This document shows positions 13,901-27,100 of a DNA stretch of 64,000 nucleotides, piece by piece. The notes beneath the pieces were generated by a model that did no database searches, was not told the origin of the DNA, and saw only the letters and a program-made list of their open reading frames with translations. Made by a program: the position numbers and the translations under genes. Each line of letters starts with the position of its first letter. Positions within the stretch are counted from its first letter, which is position 1. This stretch comes from Sthenelais limicola. Lineage: Eukaryota > Annelida > Polychaeta > Phyllodocida > Sigalionidae. The DNA is taken from assembly GCA_942159475.1 (NCBI GenBank), contig OW804094.1:127086755-127150754 (forward strand), given 5' to 3'.

Positions 13901-16900
13901 AAAATGTCCTGATATGGATAAGTCGAATTGCTAAATCGAAAGTAAAGCGAAGAAAATAAATATAAGATAAGAAAGGGGCATATTGTGTTTTGTAAATTGG
14001 CAAACCCTGTAACAACAGCTGGTTTACATGGTAGCAATTAAATAATAGCACTATATATTATCGTTAATTTAAATATCTGCTCTAAAACAATGTAAATGTT
14101 AAGACTGCATTTAACATTTCTTCTTTGTATACATCTGTATAATTATTGTATCTAGCATCTATGTGAAAGACCTGAGCAATCAGAAATGGGCAATCAATTT
14201 TAAAAAAGCCTATTCAATTCAATTCAACTTGAATAATTCTCCGATAAAAATGTAAATTTACATGTGTACATATGTTTGACCATACCCCTACTCGTAGCTC
14301 TTTTTCTATTAGCAGAATGCTACTGATTCATCACTACGTCATTAAAGTTTGAACAAGAGCGACCCATGTGGAATACATTACAATGATTCATGGATGTTCT
14401 CGCTGAGTCCTAGAGCCCACATTCGTATAATGAAATAAACCCTTATTAAACAAGTCTCATATTCTGGATGCATGGATCCGAAGGGAAATCGTTCCGGCTG
14501 AAACGCCCTTGTGATTTATTGCAACTTGGTCTTGCAAGAACCGTAGAGTAGGGAAGTGAACGCAGGAATGTATTACGCAGTTAGATCATAACCATACACA
14601 AGTTCATATAGAAACAAGAGGCACACCAAAACAAAACATGCCCATTTCCTCCTTCCCCAATGATAAGCTCATCCCCGTTGGGACGATGATTTATGAATCT
14701 ATTCCTAGATAAGGAAGGAATTCGCAAAGGGAACCTTTGACAAATTGGCGAGGCGTAGGGGTTTTTTCAGATAGGAAACAATGGCGTTTGGGAGAAGGTG
14801 GAGAGGAAGTGGGAGGGCGGGGGGAGGAAGGAAGCAAGTTATGCCATGGTTAAATCCCATACCTATCAGACGGCATCTGATAACGAGCTGATTAGAAAAA
14901 TGGATGCGAAGCGTTAGAGTGGCTGACATAATCTCTGCAGTAGGTGGCTTGGACTAATAGACAATGCAACCATTTGATTACATCTTGGCCTACTTGATCA
15001 GCCATTCTCCTGCCATGGGAGTAGAACTGAAGCCCTCTGCTGGGCCTTAGAGGCACCAGATAACATTGAACTATCACTTCTGACGGCTCTACCCCGCCAC
15101 GACTGCCACCATGATAAATCATGACACTCTGTTAAGCCTTTTTGTCGGTGCCCAGTTCATTCTCCGGGTAGTGTGCCTTTTTCTCTGGCAATTTCATGCT
15201 TGTCATATTTGCCCGGCGTTTGTTGGGTCTAGGTCAAATATTACTTTGTTTAAAGCCTGCATGACTAAATTAGACTCTGACGCTTCATTGGTTCTACATG
15301 ACATCCTCAAATGTTCATTCCTTGGCTGCTTCTAATTTGACGATCGAATGGACGCCGGATCGAATCCTAGACAGATTAATTAATGTCATATTTCATGCTG
15401 TCTTGTTCCTCGCGCTCTTCTTCTTCTCAATTCTCTAGTTCCCCAGTAGCTCGTCTTGGAGGCAGAGGTATAAGGTGAACCAGATGAAGGGAACAGTTAT
15501 AAGAAAATCGGCAACCATAGACCAACTCACAGAACGCGATGGGAGAAAGAGTTAAAGAGAAAATAAACAGAGAGGGCGAGAGCGAGTGGAAGGGAGATAT
15601 AGAGGGCAATGAGGGGGGCTACATATATTGAGTAATACTGATCTCAGACTGGAAGATTTAGCCAGTTGGGCCTGTAGCATTCAGCGTTTTGTCTGGTGGA
15701 AGTCAAGGTCGGGTGGGGGTAGAAAGGCAGCTGGAACCTCTTGAGACGGCCAGTTTTTTTTGCAAGTCTCCTTCTTGCAAGCAACCAAAGGCCTACAGGC
15801 CTCCAAGGCTGGCTGCCCAAACGATGACAAATCTGGCTCCGGAGAGCGCCCCAATTGCTGGATCAAAGGCTCCGGCTGACCAGATGCATTTGGCCATGCT
15901 CGCCACACTTGCCGTCCAAACATTCATATGTCATGAAACCATAATAGCCCAATATATCACCATTTCATTCGCGTTCAGTTTCTGTTCTATTTCCCTTGCA
16001 AATCAACCCACAGAAATGTTTTATTCTTTGTGGCTGGCCTCGCCCAACGCCGTATGTGAATGGCTATGGAACATGGACAAAATGACAGTAGTTTACAGAC
16101 CACATCGTAACCATTTATATGAACATATTATATATATCATATATATAATATATATGAGAGGCCTGTACAAAAGGAAGAACAAATAACCCGACCCTTGTAT
16201 GTATAGGTGGAGTAATTTTGAGGAGATCTTCTTTGCTAAAGCGATTGGAAAAGAAAACACATATCAGTAAGCATGAGCTCCCATTCCCTTGGCCCAACCA
16301 CTCAAGCCTAATGACCAGGAAGGATCTGCGTCCCCTACCACAAGTCCTCCAGCATTACAGATCGATTTTGATCCCAATCCAGCGATAGGATCTTGCTCAG
16401 ATTGTGGATCAGAGGATAAGCAGTGTTCAATAAACTAGGGGGCTAGGCAATCAGCCGCACCCGCTACTGATACAGAGATCAAACAGCCTGGGAAAATAGG
16501 CATTGCTTCTCCCAGCCCACAAAAAAAATCCAGTATGTAACGCAGGCCCAAAACGTTCGGGATCATCTTTCAGAAGTCATACGCGGGAGGCTATTGCTCC
16601 GTAGAATGGAGCTTCTTCTATGAGCTACGATTTGTCCTGAGGGGGCAGATTCCATCTCTATTGTTGTCGCAAAGTAAATCCTGTTTGACTTGTGCATTAT
16701 CTGGGTTCTTTCCGCTGGGCAATTTAAATGATTTCAGGTTAAGCTCTCAGGGGAAAGCAACATGAAGGATTGCTCGAAGCCACCAATAATTCTCTCATGG
16801 CATATTTATATTGAGTAAGTACAAAGATTCCTCATGTTTTTACACGCAACCCTGATGGATTCGTTTTAAAAACTAATGTCAGATGAACAAAAGAGCCGTC

Positions 16901-17609
16901 CTTAAGAACAAATTCGAATAACCGATCACCGATACGAGACTGAAACAATTCCCCCTGCGATAATCTTGCCGTGTGGGCCCTACCTTTTGCCTCTTGTGAA
17001 GCAAAAACCCCCCTTAAAGGCTTTAAGCCCAGAAAAGAAAGATCATATTAGAATGTATTCAGGAATAACACATTCGCGCTCTTTGTCAAAGACTTATTAA
17101 TATAAACTCGCGTCCCTACGATGACATAGATTTCTGAGCGACTTTATTAATTCTCATAACTTTTCATTAGACAGCCACAGTCCGACACTGTTGCATCTCG
17201 ACTGGTCCTTCATTCGGGGAAGAAACACAGTTTTTCCATCACAATAAACCAGCCTCTGTCAACCATATCGCTCTTCAAGGGAGAACCAGGACCCTTCAGC
17301 TCTGCCTAAGTGCCAAGTAACGCTGACAAATTGAGAAATTGAAAGCCCTACAATCATATCTTGAGCACTTCTCAAGTCTGAGCGATGCAATATGAAAACA
17401 CGAGATTCCACTGACAAAAATATATAATATGATCGTAATACAAAGTGAGGGGAAATGATTACCCAGTCCATATTTTCATGACTCATAGAGAAGGAGAGGA
17501 CATTTTCTGGTGATAATAAAACGAGTATTATCATGGCCTTCCCGTGAAGACACTCCGCATCCACATCCACACCTTATCTCTAACCCATCTTAAGTTATGG
17601 GGCCTTGAG
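10941..17609. other. unique non-coding DNA
   Basis: No gene is supported. Purine-rich tracts lie at about 14793-14842 and 15540-15616, a TA run at about 16126-16155 and a shorter TA run near 13773. The 165-residue open frame at 15689-16186 resembles nothing I know, and its last part runs through the TA repeat, so I treat it as chance. Confidence 0.5.
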
Positions 17610-17658
17610 TTAATTCATCAAACCCATAAAGTATCAAATGGTAATTGGGAGATTTTAA
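17610..17658 (+). repeat. direct repeat copy 1
   Basis: About 49 bp containing catcaaacccataaagtat and then aatggtaattggga. It matches 18304-18353 in the same orientation with about seven differences. The flanks do not match, so this is a short relic of an unidentified dispersed repeat or a local duplication. Confidence 0.6.
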
Positions 17659-18303
17659 AGCTGAATTCCCTGCTAAAGGGCCTCAAAACTATTTTTCTCA
17701 ATTCTTTGTTCATTCTTAGCAGTGTAGAAGGGAGGATTAACTGAAAATGAAGAAAAATGGTATTCTGCTCTTTTAGTTCCTGAACATTTAGTTTTCTGTT
17801 TATACTTTTCATAATAAAATATAGTGGAGGAATTTGCAATTTTGAACAGTATTCCCTAATTATTAAGTCATTTAGATGTAGCCTCCCAAACAGGCTTCCC
17901 ATAGTAATTTTGAAACTGGATACTGCAATTGTTAAGAACATTTAATAAAAAGAGTTGTTCCTCTGTCTTTTTTCATAGATTCGTGTTTTTTATTTGGAAA
18001 TCTATATTATTTTCGAATTTTGCTGTTCTACATGGGTAGAAGTATCAATAGTTCAATTTGTTAGCCCTTGATATACCTATCTCAGATTTAAGGAAGATGA
18101 AAGAAAGACATGTTGATAATATTGAGCTTCTTCCTGGTGAAACGAAACGAATAATTTTGGAGATTAGTTCATTGAACACTAAGTAGAACAGGTCAAAATC
18201 GTTTAATATTCTATCTTATTGAATTTCAGATGGGTTGGGAATGAATAGAAACCAAAGTATAAAATTTATTTTTTAGTTCGATAAAATTAGCTCGTAATGC
18301 AGC

Positions 18304-18353
18304 TTTAATTGATCAAACCCATAAAGTATCGAATGGCGATTAGGGAATTTTAA
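18304..18353 (+). repeat. direct repeat copy 2
   Basis: Partner of the copy at 17610-17658, about 0.7 kb downstream and in the same orientation. The core atcaaacccataaagtatc is shared. Confidence 0.6.
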
Positions 18354-19645
18354 TGTGGAAATAGGGCGTGTGCGTTATGTGAATAGGGAAGGATGAGGTC
18401 CACTGACCGTTAAACTGAATGAGGACCCAGTTATGGATACCCTGCTGGGTTTAGATTTTCCACTTAAATGACTAGTAATTTCAGCTTCATTCTTTAGAGT
18501 ATTGGGGCGCGATGCTTTCAATGGCCTGGTTATGTTTTTTGGAAGCAAAAAACAACAAATCAAAAATCCTTTTGCAAAAGTAGATTTGTTGCAATTGGAA
18601 ACTTGATATCCTTTCCCGACTTTGTATTTTTAAAGAGCATTAATCAATAATGATTTCAAACAAAGTGGAAGATGTAATCACTCGAAGTTATTTCCAAACC
18701 AACGCAGCTTTCGCAGTAAGGACCAAACAACTGTGTTTAATGCCGAGTTTTAGTTTAGTTACATTTTCTTAAACAAGAGAATGCTTGTGATTCGTCTACA
18801 GCAATAGATCTATGATACATATATCATGGAGAATAAGAGAGGCGCTAGCGTTGAGTCATAAACATTTAGTTGTCAACTTTCTACCTCGTTAGGATAGTTC
18901 ATAGTCCCTAAAGAGCCAGTTAGCATGGAAAATGAAGCATAAAAACCCTTGCTTGTTTTAGAACAGAGAGATGGATGAAAATAAGTCTCTCATGAATTGT
19001 GGCACATATTTTTATAATTGTATTTCCTCTTCGTTAGAACTTATTCCCAGACCAATCATATAAATATTTCATAAAAGGTTTCAGTGGATTAGTCGAAGTG
19101 GTTGGTTACTAATTTTAATCTTCATTCGAACTTGGCGTGCCAATCTTTTTGCGCCAGATAGCACACAAAGGAAATAATCATTCATTGCATGCATGGCACG
19201 CCAAAGTCAGCAATGCCTCAAATACTATAATATTCTCATATGTTCATTGCGCTGCAAACCATTTGGCAGTACTATATTCTACGCCGGGCGTTTCCCATAA
19301 CTGCATCAATCTTCTTCTGGAACGAAATCCTAAAATTCGACGTGACGTCAGAGGAAGGATAAAAGATTGGAATTCTGATCGATGTCATGGGTGGGTTAGA
19401 TCATAATCTTTCACAGTATCCTAACCCATCGAACCACGTCCACTGAAGTGTTCTTAAACTGCAACCCTCTCTTTTCCATTACAGGCAAGGGAGGCAAACA
19501 TCGTGCTGATAAACAAATCCTTCACTGAAGGTCATTTCTTCAGCCATCATAGACTAAGTCTCGTCCATGGCTTGTCTTACTTGACCTGCCAAGCATGTTT
19601 GAACATGTGATAGAGCAGATAGCCCGTGGCATGGGCACAGGTCCG

Positions 19646-19678
19646 GTGTGCCTATCCTTGCCATGTGGATAGGCACGT
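19646..19678. repeat. 10-bp perfect hairpin
   Basis: gtgcctatcc at 19648-19657 pairs with ggataggcac at 19667-19676 around a nine-base loop, with two further G-T pairs below. It is too short to call a microRNA precursor. Confidence 0.45.
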
Positions 19679-21149
19679 TGATGATATCAGACTTGTTCAA
19701 ATACTACTAGAATGATTGCCACGCTTTCCCTGTCACAGTTTGACCGGTACATCGTGCTTAAGTCATTGCAAACCTGCCTGCTTCTCCCATAGCTTCTGAC
19801 CATTCGATTGCTGGTCAATCAAGTGGCATTGTCAATGTCAGATATTTCATCAAACTACCGTGAATTATCCGCCGATCAAACGAAATTGGTTACGCTTTGA
19901 CGAACGACAATATTTATTGAATCAAATTCCTTCTACTTGGAATGATTTCTGAGGCATTGGCTATGTCCACCTCGCCCCCTCCTCTCCCATTGCCAGTAGT
20001 TGAGGAGATAGCTGAGGGTTATTTAGGCGGGAGGGACACGGGAAAACCCCAACGACGTGGGCCCATTATAGGAGTCGAACATGACCATGTGAATCGGACA
20101 AGGGCAACGGTCCCATTCTTGTCTGATTTAACGCCTGCGTAAATTTAAGCGCGGTTTCGCATGATTTCTATCGATGGCATGATATCAGAGGGCACGTTAC
20201 AGCACTGGTGGGAAGGACAATCGGGTCAGAGCCAGAATACAACTACTATTGTGACTGACATAGGAGAGAACCCATGTAGCAGAGACGCCTGAGGGGAATG
20301 GGTTTATGCGCTTTATCCAAATACAGCGTTTTGATTTATAACTGTCCCCTCCACCATTGATAACTGTCACATCTCGAGGCATTCTATGGCAAATGTATGT
20401 ATCTTATATGGAAATGCCAAAGTGGATCATACATATTCCAAACAACTATGGAAGTGACATTTTCTAACAGAATGCTCTTTGTCCTCGTCGGAGCAATCTG
20501 ACGCATGCCAGTTTTTAGGCTTTTTGTTAAAGTTAAAGCCGGTGGCTCCATCGTCGATTTTTAAAATACATATTTGAAATGTTTGAATCACTGCTTTTTC
20601 TTTTTTGTCACATCACAATTAAATGATCATATATATATAAGCTACCAGAATACAGCTATATTTATGAATGGCACTTTCTTCTTTAGAAAAAAAAAACGAA
20701 AATAATTAGGTTCAAAATATATAACACAAGAGCTATTTTCAGGTTTCAAATAGATAGTCATTCTTCATTCTTTAGGATTTTGTGCCAGCCCCATTCTCCT
20801 TAAGTGGAGGTATTAATGTAGTATGAAGAAATGTCCCTTGATCTATTGCCTCCAGTATTAAGCCGCATTCAATCATCTACAATTCAAAAGTGGAAGTAGA
20901 CATCTGCATTATGAATCATCTGTCCACTGGGTGTACTTGCTACAAAGTCATGCAGTCAGAAATGACTTTTTATTAAAGAAGACATTGGTGAGGAGTATGA
21001 TACGAGGGGAATGTAATCACTAATTCAAATACGTAAGAACGAGGGAATGATCCAATCTATTTCGGCTTGTCAGTTTATATAACAAAGTCCGTTCCCACTC
21101 TTTGATCCCAATGACCAAGTCGAGACCAAAGGAATGCAGGCCGCCAAAT

Positions 21150-21171
21150 GGGGTGGGGGTGGGGGGCGGGG
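21150..21171 (+). other. potential G-quadruplex
   Basis: Four runs of four to six guanines separated by single bases lie within 22 bp. By sequence rule this can form a quadruplex on the + strand. No neighbouring gene gives it a role. Confidence 0.5.
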
Positions 21172-24100
21172 TGCTGAAATTTCGATCAGTAACTCGACAG
21201 CATTTCGATAATGTTTTCATGACAACAATACAAAAGGCAAGAAAAATCCCTTCTGACATTGTCCCCCGTGCAAGAGGGAAGAAAGGCACAGTTTGGATAT
21301 TCAAGTCTCATCATTGCTGTCAAGGAGAAAGTGGGAACAAACATGAAAATACAGTCATGGATGGCATTCGGTCGGTCTTTCAGCTTGCCAACTCTCCTTG
21401 CGCCGTGAGGGATTGAAGGGGGTAAAATCGGTGCTAAATGTATTTAGTTCAGCGAGGAAGGGTCTATTGGGTTTTGGAAACACTGGGATCAGAGCCTGTC
21501 AAAAGTGGACTCATTAGTTGAGGAATCCAATAGAACAGTTGGGGGAGAGTCAATAGCACAGACTCCTATTGGCAGATAGGGGTCTGTGCCCGGTTTAAAA
21601 CTCGCATCACCTATCGACCAAGAGAGGACCAACTCTTGAGGGATTGACCGCCATCCAGAGAACATCCCATCCCCCCACCTACCTCTTACTCTTACCGCCC
21701 TTTACTCCCCCAATTCCAACTCCCTCCCTCCCCCATTCCACCCATCCCCTAGCTTACACCTCCGTCTCATCCACATCCACCATGCACCCCCCTCCCTGCT
21801 TGCTCTTCTAATTCCAATTCCACCCCTCAACATCCCCTCCAGTGCTTCCAATGTGTTAGCCACCCGGATCCCCACAGTTGCCCGCTGTCCCATTTTAGGT
21901 GACAAGGGAGTATTGACACACCGGAAATACTTGTACTCAAATGAAACAATTCGATGGCGTCCTCAAGGGAACGGCTGATATGTACACGATGTTCCTGTTT
22001 AACTATAGATCATTTATCAATACGTATATAAACAATTCCCGCTTCTAATTCCAGAGAAAGTCCATCTGTTGAGTAATTATTCGAATTTCAGCTTCAGACT
22101 TGACAAATATAAGAGAATAAAGTGTACGGTATACTTTCCAGTGTCAATGTTTTAAAACTTCGCCCCATACATGTATCTTTACGAGAGGGCGGTCTTCTAA
22201 AGATTTGTACGACCTGACCCAATTCAGTGAGTCCACTCATGAAAGGAATGGTAATCCGCCCAATCTCCCTCACAGTGATTGCTTTATTAGGATCATCAAT
22301 TCTCTCACAGAGTTTCCATGTATTCCCCCCTAGCTACAATATTGAAAGTCACTGGAACGAAACTCCAAATAGTCAGGTCTTACGACTGGGACTTTCAAGT
22401 AAATCCTAAACGGATTAGAGTGTTTTCAGAGGGGGTGGCAGATAAGTTTAGTCCGCTGGCTCATCAGACTGGTTACAGTATTGTATTGGTTGGGATGTGT
22501 CAGCACGTTTAGAGGGGCTCAGCAAATCAGGGTCACGAACAGTTCGACCCTGAGACAGACCACAATGTCTTTGCGCAATATGATCTATGCGCAGACGTTG
22601 CTACAGCGGAAGAAAACTATATCAGCAACATATGTAAGCCTAAGACGGCCCTAACAACGCCGTTCACTTTGCCTTCTTGACAGGAGCAATTGATGGTAGG
22701 CAAAGAATATGCGAAACTGAAGACACTTCTACACTGTTTGCCCAAACACACCGTTGGGTCCTCAAGTCGAGATGAAGCAATATGCCGGGGTATTCCTTTT
22801 CCAGGAGCGTTGCCCATTTAATGTAGATGTTAAGTTAAGTCAGCCATTGTTTCTAGTGTTTTCTCATAGGGGCCTGGGAGAAGTGGACCCAAGTGTTTCT
22901 TTATGTCCCGAGAAGGAGGAGGAATATTGGAGAAGAGTGCTGGCAAGGTTGTGGTCAGTTGGGGAGTGCCTTGCCGGCCTGGCATGGTCAATATCGAAGA
23001 GGCTCAGACAGGCAAATGCACTTAGACAGCAGTGATAACGCTACAATAGCTGCCAAGGAAGCATCCATGTTCGTTCTGAGGAAATTCCTGAGATGCATAC
23101 TTGGTATTTGTTGTTTTCTTCACTGAATAAAAGCTCAAAAGATCTCATGACTGAAGCAACAGAAACGCCGTCTAAGCTCCGAGAGGTCAGAAATCCTTCA
23201 AATATATACGAAAACGCCAGCTGTACACAGAGAGAGCTATGATACTTTGTTTTAGAAGCTTGACAAATGGGGAGAAGTTGACCCCGGTTGTCCACAGGGT
23301 CCTTCCCACTAATCTAAAGCGCCAGTGACAAGTTGAAATATGACAATAAGGACAAATAACAGTTGTCATATCGCTAAATGAGCCGTCGCCCACTGGGCAG
23401 GCGTAAGTGTGGCAACTGATAGGGCAGGATTGCTGATACTAAAATATATATATGACTGGCGGTAAGAAATGTGTGCTTTTTATCTCTTGTTCCCATCAAG
23501 GTATAGCAACAGGGAACATCCATGCGATCACCTACATCACTTCACACATGCATATGGACACTAAAAGTGACGTTGTAATTCCATTATGTGAAAGTGAACA
23601 TCTGTCTGGAGCAGCCTGGGAGATTTATTCCCAACCTCACAGGGCTCTATGGGTCATTTTAGCGTCCATTTCATTCCTTTCCCATTCTAGACACTCGCCA
23701 ATAACCGAAACACAAATCACCAATGTGAGAAAAGCCCGGCGGGGCGCCTAAAGATGATATTCATTGTCTGTAGGCACGTATGCCATAAAATCCTATGAAC
23801 TTACGCCTGATCAACATGGGCATTTCTCTCCTTTACCGCTTATCCCATCCCGAACCATCATTCGGTCTTGGCTTTTATTTTGAATTACAAGCATAGCGCA
23901 GATAAGATCTTCCAGTTTCCAAGATAGGAGCGGGAAGCCTGATGAGTTCCTGAGTTTACGTTTGCTCCTGACAAACAAGCCATTGTTCGTGCCATCTCTG
24001 ATATGCTTCTTGACGGGCTAATCATATTTGATTTGTGCTAATTTATTTGTTGGGGCCTAGATAAGAGGGACCGGCCGGGCGAGGCGGTTGACTGCTTATC

Positions 24101-27100
24101 CATTCTTTTCCTTGTTTCAATTATATTCCTCCTTCTGTGGAAGCAGATGATTTTGTGGGATGACATCCTTAAAGATCAGAAAGCGTGCATGATTTGGTTA
24201 ACGCTTCTCTTACTTCATGGAGTTCTGAGGCAAAGAAGGGCCTAGAATAGTGGGGACAAGCGTGCCCAGCGCAAACATCGAGTGTCAAAGCTAGTAGGCG
24301 TGCCTCTTTGATCTCTGGGATAATATGGCAATAATCTGACGTAATGTACCTCAGAGTGCCATCAACAGCCATAACACAAGAAGAGCGAAGCTACTTTGTT
24401 TTTGCTCTTTTAATTGCTCAGCTGGTCGTTTGGGGCGGCCGCAAAGGTTCCAGCCTACTTGTCTTGCCTCGGCCTTGAATATCAAATACCTCCTGGCTTT
24501 TCTGCCCTCCGGCAATTCACGAGTTATGCTTTCTGGCACCTTTTAACTTCCCCTTCCAATTCATCAACTCACGTATTTTAGATCGCTGGCTTTGCAGTTA
24601 TCTAAAATTACCAGCATTAAAAAAATTATACCCCTTTGCATTTATACACAAGTTTGCCCAGACAATCAATTATCTGCTAAGTTCGGGTGTGTTGTTTATT
24701 TTGCCCTTTCACGTCTAGGAGAGGCAGTAATCATGTCAGCGCGTTCAGGGATGAGCTGCTCTACCTACCATTCAGTATAGAATGAGCCCCATGCACTGGC
24801 GCCACCATATCCAACGGACCACCCGGGTACTATAGGCCATTAATCCAAACCCCAGTTCGTGCAGAGCAAAATTACTATTTCCTCCGAAATTGATGACACG
24901 GATTAAGAGGTTAAACCTGGAAAGCAAGTGGAATAAAGCCAGGGCCATGATGTGAATGCAGCTTCTTTTAATCATGTTTTCAGTTTTTTTCACTCCTTCA
25001 CAAATGGTTCCTGAAATCGCGTTATAAGGAAAGGAATAGGTGGAATATTTATTTTCCTCGTGGCGCAATATTTTATTGCCTTTCTGCACATCAGGAGGAA
25101 TACTAAAACATCTGAGCGTGTATAACCAGTGATAAATAATCCGCAGCTACTGTGATATGTACTTCGGTGAGAGTCGGAGAGACCGACTGACTGCATGACA
25201 ATATCAACATTTGATGAAGCTCAGCGCGCATGAATATGCATGGTTTAATCAGTGGACTGTCTTAATTATGCCACTCTCGATGTGAGGTTATAGCCACTCT
25301 GCACCGAATCTAGCTCTTACGATCAAGATATTTTCTTGCCGAAGCTTTTCAGCCGAGGAATTTGGTGTACAATGGGGTTCGCTCAGAGGCTGTATTCAGC
25401 TAAAGATAGACGATTTGGGGTAGAGCCAAAGCAATCTCTAAGTCATGACATGCAATGGTGCGTACGGCACGTGCTCGCTAGCTCTTCTACTTGCCATCAA
25501 AACCAGACAAGAATCTTTACTGCATGCTTACCCTGCTCTATGTCTGATGAAGGGGCCCAAAACATCGCCTGCGGGCGCCAGCTAATTCCTTCAACTCATA
25601 AGTGAGGACAATGGCTCAGCACCTTTATTATCGCTCAGAGATTTCTCCCCTGATACGCAGACGGACGGACATCCCATACATATATCCACGGCGAGAGGGT
25701 CGAATAAACAAATGTGTCGAAAAGCTAAGGTTAAAAAAGTCAGAACACTATTCATGGTTAAGTTACTTAACGCTAATGCTGGCGGTGATATTTATGTAAG
25801 GCGAGTTAATGGAAAGGCTGTCCCCTAAACAGTAAAACCTACTATTACCATGCTTTTTGTATTCTCAAGACATAAATCGAGGGTAATCCACTCGTAAAAC
25901 GAAGGATAGTGGATTAATTTAGTTCATGTATTGACATTAATATCCTGACCTTTAAACTAACAGATATGTACAATGGTGAGATTCAAGATGGCCCATTTTC
26001 CCCAGCCTCGATGATGAAGTGAAATTACCCTACAAGGATCATTATGGGTTTTGTCTTGGCGTACATTTCCATCTGGCTGCTCTAAAAGAGGTCAGTACAG
26101 CATCTGCTAGTGGAGGCTTGCTGGTTGGTAATCAAATTGATGCATAACTAGTGGCTATGCCCGGTGCGTTTTATGCATTGCTTTTAAACATACAACAACA
26201 TAATTTCTTCCCCTCTCAAGCTTACTCAAGAGCTTCTAGACATACATCAAGCCTGGAATCCCGGGGCGCGTACTATTTTACGTAATACACCAGCAACTAA
26301 AGGGTTACTAATGGATCATTGAACTTATGGAGACGGTTATGATGTGTTACCAAATGTCAGATACAGGGGTCGGGACTGGCGCATGCTCCCACTCATATAT
26401 GTGCTATTCGCTTCGGTCGGGATGCCTGGTCATCATTGCATGGTGAATCGGGGAGAGCTCGCAAAAATGGAAAGTCCGAGGGGACATGTAATGTTCCCCA
26501 GATGGCCGCCATTATTCCTTTGCATCCTGGGAGAAAGCACGTCATTGCAGGGACCACGTGGGTCTGTGTATCGTCAGTCGCTGCGTGACAACACAGGCAT
26601 CCCAGCTACTCGCCCGAATGCCATTATATCTGGCAGATATGCATTAGCATCGCCAGGTCATTGGTAGAATGGGCAAACCTATACCCAGTAGATTGGTGGA
26701 CCTTTTAAATTTGGTCTGTGTGAGCGCTTGTTTTGCCGCAAATTCTGGGCTAAAACCATATACATAGAGCATGATTTATAAACATAGCCTCATATCAATC
26801 AAAAATGGGCAGCATTCTCCTTTTTCCTCTTAGTTCCATTTCATGCTGTTTTTGTTTTGTTTAGTTCCAGTAACATTAGGAATGCTGTCTTTTTTTGTCA
26901 GGTCACCAATTTAAGGTTTTACACTTCTTGTTAGACTAAATTAGGAGGAGCAGGGCATGCACATTCATTGGCATACACTAATATTGTATTTCGTGTTTCG
27001 TTTCAGGAAATGTATCTTGCAGGATTTGTTTGTAAATAGAACTTCAGTTTTCTAATTGCTGAAGTGAATTATTTTTCTGACCACACATGTTCAAGTGATT

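Noticed and set aside
15346..15370. ggatcgaatcc, a B-box-like word
   Set aside because: No A box or foldable cloverleaf upstream.
15689..16186. 165-codon open frame on the + strand
   Set aside because: Unremarkable composition, ends in a TA simple repeat (YIIYIIYM), and no recognisable domain.
18098..18187. Small frame MKERHVDNIELLPGETKRIILE
   Set aside because: Only about 30 codons, with no neighbouring exon-like sequence; resemblance to LLPGE segments of known enzymes is too short to use.
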